Assembly (NCBI GenBank): GCA_905116865.2
Contig: CAJHNH020008542.1
Span: 1 to 64,000 of the forward strand
Direction: 5' to 3'
DNA length: 64,000 nucleotides
From: Candidula unifasciata
Lineage: Eukaryota > Mollusca > Gastropoda > Stylommatophora > Geomitridae
Numbering within the stretch: position 1 is the first letter of the stretch; every line of letters starts with the position of its first letter. Below, in pieces: positions 12,761 through 25,014 of this stretch. The position numbers and the translations under genes are program-made. The notes beneath the pieces are model-generated. The model was not told where the DNA came from. It ran no database searches and saw only the letters and a program-made list of their open reading frames with translations.

Positions 12761-13345
12761 CTAACAAGGTGTGGACAAGCGTTTTCTTATACTTCACTAC
12801 CTAATGGCTCTTGCTGACTTTCAACAGCTAACAACAACACAGGAAATGGAACTGTAGGCACTTCTTAGAGTTTTAAATATTACCCTGTCTCCATTTCCTT
12901 CTTTTCTCTATCAATAATATTAACTGTTGCACAGCAGACAGCAGCCAGGTGAGACATTCTGAGGCTGTTCATTAAACAAAGTGCTAAAAGGTGTACAACG
13001 CTTCCCTAAATCAGAATTCTTCATTTCCACATGGAATGGGGGAAAACTGGAATGATTCCGCCAAAATCAAAATAGTTGGCAGGTCAGCAACAACAAATAA
13101 AGTTGACAATTCATAATAGAACTACTTTCTCACAGACTATTTCTTTAAACAGGCAACACTTAATGGGAAGAAAAGTGAAATCACAGAAACCTGACATTTC
13201 TGTCTATCTTTATCCTAACACTTCAGCAAACAAGAGGAAAAAAAAACAACATGAACATTATCATCAAAACATCATGAAGATTATTAAAAGGCATTAAAAT
13301 CAAGAGGGACAAAATTTCAATAAAATAAATTCATCCTAACCTCCG
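12761..13345. other. No gene seen
   Basis: Non-coding, A-rich sequence up to the 49-bp minisatellite. No motif was recognised. Confidence 0.5.
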
Positions 13346-13692
13346 CTCATGGGGAACGGAACAACAGACCCTTCTCATGGCTCTTGCACAGAGTGATCGC
13401 TCATAGGGAACAACAGACCGTTCTCATGGCTCTTGCACAGAGTGATCGCTCATAGGGAACAACAGACCCTTCTCATGGCTCTTGCATAGAGTGATCGCTC
13501 TTAGGGAACAACAGACCGTTCTCATGGCTCTTGCACAGAGTGATCGCTCATAGGGAACAACAGACCGTTCTCATGGCTCTTGCACAGAGTGATCGCTCAT
13601 AGGGAACAACAGACCGTTCTCATGACTCTTGCACAGAGTGATCGCTCATAGGGAACAACAGACCGTTCTCATGGCTCTTGCACAGAGTGATG
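13346..13692. repeat. 49-bp minisatellite, about 7 copies
   Basis: The unit reads ttctcatggctcttgcacag, then agtgatcgctcataggg and aacaacagaccg. The phrase ctcttgcaca recurs at a 49-nt spacing (13381, 13430 and on). Units differ by only one or a few bases, so the array is young or homogenised. Confidence 0.92.
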
Positions 13693-16069
13693 AGAGTAAC
13701 ACTGTAGAAAAGATGGGTAAATCACAACACAATATTCCCAAAAAATAGCAGTAGCCACGTATCCAGTACTGCCAACCTTTCTTGTGGAGACGCCATGAAG
13801 AACCATAGATAATATTTGAATAACACTCTTGCTTTTCAAACTAATAAAACAGAAAGATCTAATAAAACAGACCTGGGAAGTAACGGCGGACAGTGTGATG
13901 TAAATCACACCACTTATCGAGTGCCACTCAGTATCTGAAAGGATGATTCTAGCATTGTATACTCAGTCTGGCAATGGTGTGTAAAACAGCCCTTTATATT
14001 TTTGTTTTACTTGGGATCTTTCTCCACACACCTTATACTACAGTTTTCCCCAACTTAACTGGTTTCCCATTAACACATGCTTTCTTCACAAGTTAATACA
14101 TGATTCAGTAGATACAAGGAACTGCTAATGGTTAACCATTTGGTTTACAATTTCATTCCTATTTTTGTTAATGCAGCAACTGGCGGACTTGACCACTGAA
14201 AGGTTTTAACTTACAATTTGAATGCCTATTTGGACAATTAAATAATTACTGTGTGCACGTAACATTCCCACACATTTCTGTGCATGTAACTTTCCCACAC
14301 AGTTCTGTGCATGCAACTCCACTTCACAATCCCATGTTTTTTATCTCCACCACAATTCTGTGCATGTAATGACACTAAAAAAATGGCACACGTGCAGAAC
14401 AATTAGTGCAAATATTGGACACTCTTGCAGAAGATGTTTTGACATATTTTACCGATTTCTCAGCTACATTCATTAATCTGTCTCTTATCTTTAGCTTCTT
14501 GAACAAGTGGTTGGTTATTTCAGCCTGTTATTCATGTGCAGTCTAAATATCACTGTTATTTTTCTCCTGTCAAGTCAGCAGTACACATGATCTTTCTGGT
14601 GACACATATGCTCAAATTCAATATTGGTTTTATAAGTGTAGCTTTCAAAACTCTACTGATATATCAGTAGATAAAGAGATAAAGGCAGCTGCAGCCATCT
14701 GGGTGAAGTGTTAAAGGTTTCACAGTCTAGGTCAGGGCATAGAAGGTAGCATGGTCAGTTCCCCTCCTTGTTGCCTTTCTTCTCCTGATAATCCCCTTAA
14801 AACTGTCTGGTCCCCAATTTCATGAGGTTTGGTTGGTCTTACAGCTGCAGTGGTTGGACCAATAACCCTGCCTTTAGGGAAGTTCAATAATGCCTGGGTA
14901 ATTACACTAACCGCTACTCCATGTTTACTCATATATAAGTGATAATATGGGGAATACATGAAATCTTAACTACGGCAGTAATAAAAAATAAACCTCAACA
15001 GAAGTAATCCGACACAAACAACAGAAAATATCGGCCCTCAATTTGTCTCTTGCCGGCTTTAAAGGATTAAGGAAATCACCACAGTAGATTAACAACATCA
15101 GAGACCTCAAATAACTTCAGCTAAATAAAAAAACTCTTGGCTTCAGTGTCACCAACATATTCTACGAAAGCCCTAGAATGAGTGGGACAAATAAATACAC
15201 CTTTACAGCATCCACCAATCATTATGGTGTTATGAAAATCAATATCACCTGAAAGCCCACTTGAAATTTCACTCTGAAATCCATTATTTCAAGCATTTTT
15301 AAACCTTTTTATTTCACAAGTGTTTTCTAAGAAGTGAACAGTGCTAGATTCTTCAAACCTCACCCGGCTGATGACATGATTCAGGTCTCACTGACTGTCT
15401 TTGCTTTAAATAATAATGATCACTGACTTAGAACAGAGATTGAGCGAAGTCAACAATGTAGATGAAATATATGAATGTACCTCAATGGTCACATTTCTGA
15501 GTAACAACAAAAGCACGGAAGCTGCGGTGGGTTTTGCTGATGATGCTCATAAATCTGAACTAAATATAAGCAATGAATGACAGTTTGCATAATGTCAGTT
15601 TACACTTGCATTCATGAAGATTCCCGTAACTGAGTGGAGGATGTAGATTTGACGTTGACTATTCCATGTGTGTGATTATTTCACACTGGTGGATAAGTAC
15701 AGTGGAATTACGAAACTGTGTTCTTGTCGAAATGGCAGGCAAGGATCTAGTCTTGATTTAGGGTGGCAAAAGCAGTGGATCCTAAAAAAAGAAAAAAAAG
15801 AAAAACAGCAGTTAGAATACCTGCACAAAATTCAATTAAAATTCTGCAACACATTTTCATTTTCTTTCTTATTCATTCTTTCAATATTTTTCTGCCCCCC
15901 CCCTCCCCAAAAAAACCTGCTAAATTAACTTACTGTAAGTTATTTTTTTCAGTTTCCTTTGTCCCACACAAGTGTTAACTGATTTATGCAGGCTATTATC
16001 TCTACATCCTTTGCTTTATACAATTACAACATTAATTATACTGCTCTCCAAGTTGTTTTTTGAAAATCT
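13693..16069. other. No gene; short degenerate repeat near 14.3 kb
   Basis: Mostly AT-rich non-coding sequence. At about 14253-14371 a block of roughly 30 nt (ttctgtgcatgtaac, then cccacacag) recurs about four times with divergence. At 13840-13870 ctaataaaacaga occurs twice. The 75-codon minus frame at 14732-14959 shows no domain. Confidence 0.5.
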
Positions 16070-16645
16070 CGTCTCATTAACTTATACTGCTTATTAGGTT
16101 GTTATTTCAACCATCTCTGTTGTCACATTACCTTATACTGCTCTCTAAGTTGTTATTTCAACCATCCCTGTTGTCACATTAACTTATACTGCTCATTAGG
16201 TTGTTATTTCAACCATCCCTGTTGTCACATCAGCTTATACTGCTCTCTAAGTTGTTATTTCAACCATCCCTGTTGTCACATTAACTTATACTGCTCATTA
16301 GGTTGTTATTTCAACCATCCCTGTTGTCACATCAGCTTATACTGCTCTCTAAGTTGTTATTTCAACCATCCCTGTTGTCACATTAACTTATACTGCTCAT
16401 TAGGTTATTTCAACCACCCCTGTTGTCACATTAACTCTCTAAGTTGTTATTTCAACCATCCCTGTTGTCACACTAACTTATACTGCTCTCTAAGTTGTTA
16501 TTTCAACCATCCCTGTTGTCACACTAACTCAAACTGCTCTCCAAGTCATCTGAACATCTCTGTTGCCATATTAACTTATACTGCTCTCTAAGTTATTATT
16601 TCCACATCTCTGTTTCACATTACCTTATACTGCTCTCCAAGTTTT
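16070..16645. repeat. 51-bp minisatellite with alternating unit types, about 11 copies
   Basis: The unit is cttatactgctctctaag, ttgttatttcaaccatccct, gttgtcacattaa. The spacing is 51 nt. In the central part two variants alternate: gctctctaag...cacattaac and gctcattagg...cacatcag. This gives a 102-bp dimeric higher-order unit. The outer units are more diverged and one is shortened (near 16400-16440). Confidence 0.9.
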
Positions 16646-16659
16646 TTCAAAAATTTTTT

Positions 16660-16905
16660 TGGAGTTCAGGTTTAGAAAAGAAGTCTTCCACGACTTCATC
16701 CGTACTAGGCACACAGGGCTAGACCTATATTTTATAGACCATTTGGCATGTGATGAGGTCAATATCATGCTGGTCGACTTTACTTCCCAGGACTTTACCT
16801 GGTACCCATTTAAGGCTGGGTCAACCTGGCAGAAAAGGTCATTTTTAAAAGAAGTCCATTAGAATCTGAACCCAGAATCTTCAGACTGCAGGTTGTGTCA
16901 TTAAG
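16660..16905 (-). mobile_element. tRNA-derived SINE-B copy
   Basis: This is the minus-strand counterpart of the 8.33 kb copy. The plus strand shows gggctagacctatattttat, actttacttcccaggac, ctggtacccatttaaggctg, and an inverted, mutated head (agaatctgaacccagaatct). The order and spacing match the 54.65 kb copy. Confidence 0.75.
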
Positions 16906-17235
16906 GGATTCTGAGTCAATTTTCAACATATTCTGTTGTCCCACACTAGTCAATCAGAGGACTGTATTAGTACGTGTAATGGAACAGGACACTCACCTCC
17001 TGTGTCACTGACATCCAGCCACTCTGAAAAAACACAAACAAAAGCGAATGTAACATCATACAATGTTGTTTCTGCAAACATAATATTTACTTCTAACCTC
17101 TTTGGTCGTCCATAAAAAGGTGGCTGGCAAGTTGTGTTGAAGTTTTACAGTTATGGCTGTGGTATTTGTGCCTTGCAGCGCAACAGCTTGTAGGACTTCA
17201 GCCAACCCTTAATTATTTATTCACCTTTTAGGACA

Positions 17236-17715
17236 TACTTGTTATGGGGGAGTAGGGGATGTTCCCCTCTGTTTATTTATTGTTATGGGGGAGTAGGGGA
17301 TGTTCCCCTCTGTTTATTTATTGTTATGGGGGAGTAGGGGAGGTTCCCCCTCTGTTTATTTATTGTTATGGGGGAGTAGGGGATGTTCCCCTCTGTTTAT
17401 TTATTGTTATGGGGGAGTAGGGGAGGTTCCCCCTCTGTTTATTTATTGTTATGGGGGAGTAGGGGATGTTCCCCTCTGTTTATTTATTGTTATGGGGGAG
17501 TGGGGGAGGTTCCCCTCTGTTTATTTATTGTTATGGGGGAGTAGGGGAGGTTCCCCCTCTGTTTATTTATTGTTATGGGGGAGTAGGGGAGGTTCCCCCT
17601 CTGTTTATTTATTGTTATGGGGGAGTAGGGGAGGTTCCCCCTCTGTTTATTTATTGTTATGGGGGAGTAGGGGAGGTTCCCCTCTGTTTATTTATTGTTA
17701 TGGGGGAGTAGGTCT
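17236..17715. repeat. 41/42-bp minisatellite, about 12 copies
   Basis: The unit is gttatgggggagtagggga, then tgttcccctctg and tttatttatt. Copies start at 17241, 17282, 17323 and so on to 17697. An extra C in some units (ccccc instead of cccc) makes them 42 nt. The G5 and C4-5 blocks can pair within a unit. Long open frames here are by-products of the repeat. Confidence 0.93.
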
Positions 17716-18799
17716 ATCTTCCTTCCCATATATGGTCCCCTGGAACCCACACAAGGAATTTCAATAACAGATTTTCTCCACAAATGAAATGTTTAGAGAA
17801 ACACAACACACATTACCTAGAAATAACAAAATAAAAAACTGAAACTGACCAAAAAAATTCCCCCCCCCCCCCCCCAACTGCTTATCACAAAATGATACCA
17901 GATGGTGCCAGATTTGATACTGACTTCATCTATCAAATGCTGATAGGTCTATTCAAATCTGGGGTTAGCACCACATGTCCAACTGTGTGGAGAAAACATC
18001 CTCTTGTTTGTACCACTGCTGGCGGTACTTAAAAGGTTTCTGAAAGAGCCTGGTGCTCAAAGGCCAGTACCGTTGTTTAGGTAGTGCAGATGGTAAGATT
18101 TATATTTCACTTGCAACATATACAGTCAGGACACATTACCTGTGCTCTAAAGAAAGTCAGGATTAACTACCAAATAAGTCATAACAGGAGGCTGAAGAGG
18201 TTTACTCAAGAAACACCAGATATGACAGACAGGAATAATCATACCATAATGGAAAAACAAAGGCAGTAAGGAAAACTGCAATAATTACAGAGGGATATCA
18301 GCACTGAGCTGTACATCGGTTGGATGGAGAGAGCTTGAAATCAGTGGCAAACCACATCCCTGAATGATTTCATGCACAACTGGGTGGAGATCCTGCATCA
18401 AGATCAGCCAAGAAGAGAGAGCCCAATTCTTCAACAGGACATCATTTGTTTGACTCTGGACATGTAGCTGATAAAGACTGTGCCTCCAGGATTATTTACC
18501 ACACACTAAACAAATGTTTGCTAAAAGCGATCAAGCTCTCCTATGTTAGTAAACAGAAAGATCAGGTGATCAATTTGAAGTTACCATGGTAATCATGTGA
18601 CTGATTTTGAATTTCAGAAAGACAGATGTACAGAAACCCAAAAATGTGGTTTATGAACTCCAGTAAGAAAAGGATTCATTTTGTGTTTCGTTATATGTTG
18701 ATTTAACTCTGTAGTAAAGCACCTGACGGGATACATAAAAAAAATGCCAGGCAATCAAATGTGCAATATGTTGTTTCTGTGCCATTATTTAAATAAGAC
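17716..18799. other. No gene seen; poly-C at 17860
   Basis: Contains a 16-nt C run (17860-17875). The stretch 18060-18600 has a few short open frames on the plus strand that could be a highly decayed retroelement 5' part, given the RT relic that follows, but no motif supports this. Confidence 0.4.
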
Positions 18800-19850
18800 C
18801 AAGACCAATACTGGAAGAAGAACAATCAGAAAGCCAGATGGGAATCAGAAGGAATAGCAGCTGCAATATTTAAGTGAAGACAATGTATAGAAATAGCATA
18901 TGGAGTATAATGAGACCTACAAAATCGCTTTTTAGACCCGAAAAAGCTTTTGACAGAGTAGAAAGAGATATGTTCTGGGACTGCTAAAAGAGATCTGGAA
19001 TTCAACATCTTACTGAAATTTGCAAGAGTTTATATTAATCAAGTAGAATGTGCACACACACACACAAACACCAAGTACATTAACAACTTTTGGGTGTAAA
19101 TTTAGGAGTATAGCAGGGATAGATGCTATCTCCCCTACTTTTTATTATGTACAGGCACAATACATGTGTATGCACAGATGCAGAAAGTGAAGATGGAAAT
19201 AGTATTTCAGAAGAGATAGCAGACTTGAAACACACATGTGGATTTAAATAGCTAGAGTCAATTTCCACATAACAAGGAAAAATTAACATAGAAATCAACA
19301 CTTAATGTGCAAAAGCAAATAAAGTACTGGGGCAACTAACATTACTTTTGACACACAGAAAAATACCTCTGCCTACTAAGATAAATCAAAAAACTATTAT
19401 TTTTTTACCAACTTTATGCTACCAGCGTACTACAACTGAGCATAAAATCATAAACGAAGAGATTTGCTGTTTTAGAAGATCTGCAAGAGAAACGAGAAAA
19501 TAAAATTTAAAATTAAGAGATCGGAAGAATATCAGGACTGAAAGCAGTTATACAGGTCATTAAAGACTAACAGATAAGGTGGTCTGGCCACCTGATGAGA
19601 ATGCCCTGGTACCAAATGTCGCAGACAGCCATGCTAATGAAATATAATAAAAACAGAGCATGGGAAAGGCCATAAAAAAAAAGTTGAAATGACATGTCAA
19701 GATAAAATGACAGTATCAAGGACAGCCTTCAAGAAATGACGCTCAATGTAAACAATGCATTAAAAAGAGCACACGGAAGATGCTCACACATCTCCCCAAC
19801 CTTCTGTTGAGGTCACGAGAGGAACTGGAGAAGAAGAGGTCTTGATGCTG
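18800..19850 (+). mobile_element. LINE RT relic, family L-B
   Basis: A decayed LINE reverse transcriptase. In order: EKAFDRVERDMFWD (RT box with the catalytic-region Asp) at about 18945-18985; ICKSLY near 19020; a broken GVRQGCVLSPLLF-like box at 19090-19140; KVLGQLTLLLT at about 19322; and SGHLMRMPWYQMSQTA at about 19585. The YADD box is not preserved. The pieces match the better copy at 58.5-59.7 kb and the relic at 50.5-51.26 kb. Multiple stops and frame changes are present. The clade is not assigned. Confidence 0.75.
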
Positions 19851-20264
19851 GCTCCATCATGCAGACAATTCAAAGAAAACAGCCATTAACTATGAACAAG
19901 TCTAAAAATGAAACACAAACTCAGTCAACCAAGGTGAAGAAAGGAGGAAAGATGCAGAAGGTGGTGGCAGACAGGATGACCTGGACTAAGTTGTATGACT
20001 GCCTATGCTTCCATGTCAGACAAAGGGTAGGAGATAAAGGAGAAAACAAATCCTTGGCTTATCAGGGATCAGAACCCAGATCTCTTATTGCAAGACCAGT
20101 GTTTTAACTTTTTGATCTCCCACTGCTTTTAATTTTCATGAGTCACCCAGGTAAACACAGGAGACCAAGCAAATGTTTGAATAGTATGAACAAACAGTAG
20201 TTAAACTTCAGCATGTGAAGAGCTATATGCAGCCAGCCATGATGTAGAGAAGGGAATCATTTAC
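19851..20264. other. No gene seen
   Basis: An 82-codon plus frame (19859-20107) has no homology that I recognise. It contains cagaacccagatctcttattg, an inverted tRNA-like segment, and so may be part of a SINE. Confidence 0.35.
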
Positions 20265-20630
20265 AATTAGTAGACTAGTGAGAAACTACAAGGAATCTGC
20301 TAAAATGCCGTTTTATTTAAAGAAGACATGCGAGTTGGTGAGAAATTGTAAGGTATCCGTTGAGATGTATTTTTATTATCGAAGACATGCGAGTTGGTGA
20401 GAAACTACAAGGAATCTGCTAAAATGCTGTTTTATTTAAAGAAGACATGCGAGTTGGTGAGAAATTGTAAGGTATCCGTTGAGATGTATTTTTATTATCG
20501 AAGACATGCGAGTTGGTGAGAAATTACAAGGAATCTGCTGAGATGTGGTTTTATTATCGAAGACATGCGAGTTGGTGAGAAATTACAAGGAATCTGCTGA
20601 GATGTGGTATTATAGAAGACTGATGAGAGA
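20265..20630. repeat. 59/60-bp minisatellite with alternating units, about 6 copies
   Basis: The unit is gaagacatgcgagttggtga, gaaattgtaaggtatccgtt, gagatgtatttttattatc. Copies of gacatgcgag begin at 20325, 20384, 20444 and on. The first four units alternate between aaactacaaggaatctgc and aaattgtaaggtatccgt types. This gives a dimer of about 119 bp. The last two are a third, hybrid type. Confidence 0.9.
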
Positions 20631-21087
20631 GTTACAAATACAGATTTAATGGTTTGAAAGAAGTGACTCACAAATAAAACTGGTGATCTAAATCAATCTG
20701 TGAGCACATGATGAGAAGGTGTAAACTGGAGTACTGTACAGCAACAGGAACGTTGGAGGGGAAGAAAGGCAGGGGCAGAGAAAGAGAGAAGATGTTAGAA
20801 AGCTAAGCATCATGTTATAAAAAATGATTGGCAGTTCAATATGACGAAAATCTGTGAGCTGACATAATGGTCAATGCCACATGACATGGACTTTCAGTGC
20901 AACTGTTCTTAAACTCCTGGTGGAATGTGGTTCCACATCACCCACTGAGTGCCCACTGGTGTGCAAAAGGGAGTCTATAAACCAATAGCATAAACAATAA
21001 AAGGCTCTGCATTTTTTTTTAAACCTGACTTTTTCTCCACTCTTTCAGTTTCAGGGAGGACAAGTCTACATTTTCAGCAGAAGTCGC
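20631..21087. other. No gene seen; lies beyond the likely 3' end of the host gene
   Basis: Non-coding, purine-rich around 20750-20800. It sits downstream of the minus-strand gene. Confidence 0.45.
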
Positions 21088-21093
21088 TTTATT
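21088..21093 (-). promoter_or_regulatory. Possible poly(A) signal of the host gene
   Basis: The plus strand reads tttatt, giving AATAAA on the minus strand about 530 nt past the stop codon at 21624. If used, the 3' UTR would contain the whole 45-bp minisatellite. This is inference from position only. Confidence 0.35.
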
Positions 21094-21204
21094 AAATAAT
21101 ACATTTCTGAATATGAAGAGGTTACAATTATATGTAATACCGCAAGACAGAAGGAGTCAAATTGAAAAGTGGAAGCAGAGTGGATTTGTGTAGTACCAGA
21201 AGAT

Positions 21205-21640
21205 AAAGTGACAACTGGGGTGGACCGTATGTATCACCAGTAGTCAAAGTGACAACTGGAGCAGACTGGATTCATGTAGCACCAGTAGTTAAAGTGACCA
21301 CTGGGGCGGACTGGATTCATGTAGCACCAGTAGTTAAAGTGACAACTGGGGTGAACTGGATTCATGTAGTACCAGGAGTTGAAGTGACAACTGGGGCAGA
21401 ATGGATGTATGTAGCACCAGGAGTTAAAGTGACAACTGGGGCAGAATGGATGTATGTAGCACCAGGAGTTGAAGTGACAACTGAGGCAGAGTGGATGTAT
21501 GTAGCACCAGGAGTTAAAGTGACAACTGGGGCAGAGTGGATGTATGAGGGCCAGGAGTTAAAGTGACAACTGGGGTGGACTGGATTCAAGTAGCACCAGG
21601 AGTTAAAGTGGAATGGAGTGGATTTATGTAGAAGCAGGAG
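21205..21640. repeat. 45-bp minisatellite in the 3' flank of the host gene, about 9 copies
   Basis: The unit is gtgacaactggggcagaatg, gatgtatgtagcaccaggag, ttaaa, of 45 nt (15 codons). It starts with diverged copies near 21205 and runs to the stop codon region of the minus-strand gene. The period is a multiple of three and lacks stops in some frames. It therefore gives open frames of 105 codons (+) and 112 codons (-), which are by-products. It very likely lies in the 3' UTR. Confidence 0.92.
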
Positions 21641-24604
21641 CAGAACTGTTAAGAAACAACTCACTTTTCCTAAGCAAGCTGACAGCCTCTGCAGAGCCAT
21701 CTTTACTAGTCTGTGAAATGCTGTTCAGCACAAACATCAGTGTTCCACATCCTGTAGTTGGTTTGATCTTTCCACCGTAGACAATGGGTATAACATCTGC
21801 TGGTGCTGCAAACTGGGGCTGCTTTTGTGAAACTGCCTCTATCGTTGGTGGAAGTGTCAATGTTTTGTTTTTATCCACTGTACTTTCTATGCCTACAGCT
21901 TCTTTACCTGAAGGTGGCTTCATATTGTCGGCAGTAAGTTTATCAGTGCTGCATTCTGTGCAGCTGGGAGATTTGACAGTCTCTGGAATTGACTGGTGTC
22001 TGGAAGGCAATAAAGAGGTAGAGCTGCTGGTGTTGCTTCTGTCTCCGGGGACTGCCACCACTTTTGGTGGAAGCGGTGGTGGTGGATGGTTGGGCGAATA
22101 TATCACATCTGTGGGGTTTGCTCGTACGAGAGCCACACAGGAGGTCCCTGCCGGTACCTGAGGCATTAACTGACTGACTTGAGCCTGGGGCCCATTGGGC
22201 ATACCAGAAAGTAGATTACTGATCTGCCTGGGCAGGCTCACTGAATTCGGCGTTGCTATTCTGTGATTTGTCAGTGCCTCTGGCTTCAGCTTTGAAAGAC
22301 TAGTCCTATTGGAAGAAGCTAAATTTGTTACAGTGTTCTCACTACTATTACTAATACTAGAACTGGCATTCTGATCCTGCAGTCTCACACTGTCTCCTGC
22401 AGTGCTGGATGGAAGAATCAACCCATTACACAGTCCCTGTATGTGCAGACCTTTTGGCACTAGATTACTATTATCACCATATGGAGAGGAAGATTGAAAG
22501 AGTTTATGGTCAGATGAAATCAAAGCAGCACTGTCTGTAGGAGGAATGTGAGCTTGGCTTGTTGGACACACTTGTACAAATAAACCAGCAGCTGTGTCAG
22601 ATAATGACATGGCTGCTAACTGTGGTTTTGACAGCTGATGACACTGACTCGCAGACTGACTAGCTGGCTCACACACGGACTCATAACTAGAGTCAAAGCC
22701 AAAGGTTATTCCCAGATTTTGCGGAGACGAACTAAACCGCTTGTCCAGAAAAATAACAGACTTTGTGCTAATTGCAGTCTTTTTAGTGGCTTGTGGGTTA
22801 GATGCCAATTTGTCTTTACAGGATGAGGTGTTGACAATGCTGTCTACAACAGGAACGGGCACTACTGATGAAACCGTTGCTGCATCTTGATGTATTTCAT
22901 TCTTAGCTGTGCTGGGATCTGGAACTGTGAGGTGTGAGGCTACCTTCTGCTCTCCACTAGAGGATCCAATGGCAGTGCCTGTAGGTCTACTATGTTGACA
23001 AGCCTCAGTACTGAAAACTTCCTGAGGACAGGAATTATTACTCTGAGGTGATGTATTCTCCGATGAAATTTTCTGGACTGGTGCTCTGGTAGCTGTATGC
23101 ACTGGGCCTGAACTGTGTTTTGGTTTGTGAGAAACAAGGTTCTCCTGCTGCTGTACTGAACCATCCTGCATGTCTAAGTCCGACTGCAAGCTGCTTGTGC
23201 TCACGCTGTTGTTAAGGACTTCAGCTGGCATTGGTGGTGGAGGTGTGATGGTATCTGAAGAATTAGCCCTGGCAGATGTGACAGCATCCCTGCTAAGCAC
23301 CTCCTGACTGCCACATTGGCGACTGCACTGGGCAACACTCGACTTCTCTTTCTCAGTCTTATCCTCAGGGCCTGAGCCAATGGAGTGACGGCGCTCCCGT
23401 GGACTACCTTTCCATACGGTTGCTTTTCTATCGGACATACCTACTGTACTTGAAGGAGACTGTGGTGACATGATGTCAATGCTGCTGCCAGGTGTGTGGG
23501 TCACACTGCTGCTGACACTGCTGTTCTGTGACCCGCTGGCCACACCCGACTCAGAACTGGGACTGTTGGTCAAGTCATTTCTGCGAGGAGCTGCAGCTAT
23601 TCTGGCATAGGACATTTGGTAAATCGGAGACACATTCCCACCAATCCTGGTCCTATGAGCATCAGGCAAAGATTTTGCAGATTCTTTGTCACTGTCGTAA
23701 GTTTTGTTGTCTATAAAATCAGCACTGAGGTCCCCACAGGAGTTTCGTCTGTTATCGGTGTGCGGTGTCAGAGGACCATGACCCAGCAGCACTGGGAAGG
23801 CTGATGGACTCAAATCTCGAGATGACTGAGCCTGGTCTGTGACTGGCAGAGAACGGCTGTTACCAACAATCCCCACCGTTGCAGGCAGAGTGGGTGTTAC
23901 TGGACGAGGGCGGGGGATGTTCCGCTGCGTGTAACCACTGATGTTGTGTACATGGTACATACCAGTGGAAGAATATTTGGCAGAGGCCACACTGAAGTCC
24001 TTTCCACCAAGCCTCTTCTTTCGTTTCTTCACCTCAGTAAAAGAATCTTCCTTCCGACTTTCTGATAGCATTTCTGTATCACTGGAGCTATGGAAGCTGT
24101 AGATATTTTCAGTGTGCACAGATGTAATTAGTAACGAATCTTTCATGTCTAAACTCTCCTTAGATTTCACCATATTTACTTTTAAACTCAGAGGACCATT
24201 CTCCTTTGTAGGCCCTTGTTTATCCTTCCTGCTTTTAGTTTTTACAGACTTCTTGATCAGTATTTTATTTTTCTCTATTACGCTTCTCTCAATAAAATCT
24301 TCTGCCTTTGAATGAGAATCATTATTATCTGCTTCATCTGAGCTAGATTTCCGAATATTTTCAGAGCTGTCACTCTGGGGCTGTTTGTCATCTCTGCTTG
24401 AAATCACAATTTCCGTCGACGGTATATTCAGACAATCGTGAAACTCATCAATGTTTTTGTCAAAAATATCTTCAGAAGAATCAGCTCTGGGAATAACCTG
24501 AGTTTCTCCTTGTGGCTTCACAGAACTATTGCCCATTGCATCCAGACCAGCTCCTCCAGTGGCTGCTACAGCCACAGATTCCACGGAGTTTGAGCCATCC
24601 TCAG
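21624..24604 (-). CDS. Last coding exon of an unidentified Ser-rich protein
   Basis: The terminal exon of the only clear host gene. The acceptor is ttttctacag just before 24604. The first two bases (CT) complete a codon with the last G of the exon at 27009, giving Ala, followed by EDGSNSVES. The frame runs about 992 residues to the stop at 21624. The sequence is rich in Ser, Thr, Asn, Gln and Pro. Visible landmarks, counted from this exon: an acidic/Ser stretch near 50-90, Lys-rich KKSVKTKSRKDK near 117-128, the basic motif FTEVKKRKKR (188-197), SYARIA (331-336), SVIFLDKR followed by NLGITFGF (615-636), and PPPPLPPK (840-847), a possible SH3/EVH1/WW-type ligand. No signal peptide, membrane segment or catalytic fold is seen. 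It looks like an intracellular, largely disordered scaffold or RNA/chromatin-associated protein, but that is inference. The apparent Met further upstream (24656) lies in the intron. I cannot name the family. Confidence 0.85.
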
Positions 24605-25014
24605 CTGTAGAAAATAAAAAAAAATATTTTAAAGAAAACAATCTTTTAAAATACAAGCTCTGAACTGTTTGTACACAGTTTGAAGACTTACTGTCTTTCC
24701 AGATGACACTCTCATTATACTATAGGAAGTCACGCAAGTCACAGCCCATGGTGATGGTGAGTGTCACTAGCAAGAGCAGCTAATGTGAAGACAATCTGGC
24801 ACAATAAGGGCACGAGAGGTATCATCTTTGCCACTGCATGTACATTACACCTGTCTTCTTAGATGTTCGGCTGTCGCAATCTATCTGCAATGCTGACAAT
24901 CCCAACTCCCACATATGGTAACGAATGGTTACATTTTAGCACCCTTTTCACTATGCAGAAGCTATAGTCAACATGCAGACCAACTTACATGCCAAGACAC
25001 TTTGTACCCATTTC

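Noticed and set aside
13346..13692. Regular 49-bp spacing considered as a CRISPR-like array
   Set aside because: The whole unit is conserved, with no repeat-spacer alternation, and the context is eukaryotic. The same holds for the 20-bp array at 53.4 kb.
17300..17767. 155-codon open frame with repeated FPSVYLLLWGSRG
   Set aside because: It is a translation of the 41/42-bp minisatellite. The one-base unit differences change the frame, and no non-repeat coding sequence flanks it.
21249..21566. 105-codon plus frame VTTGAEWMYVAPGVK repeats as a secreted or structural repeat protein
   Set aside because: It sits antisense to the host gene 3' end within the 45-bp minisatellite and has no flanking coding sequence or signal peptide.
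24605..24656. Met at 24656 as start codon of the long minus frame
   Set aside because: This stretch is AT-rich with a T-run and a perfect acceptor (ttttctacag), and the preceding exon joins in phase at 24604. The Met is intronic.
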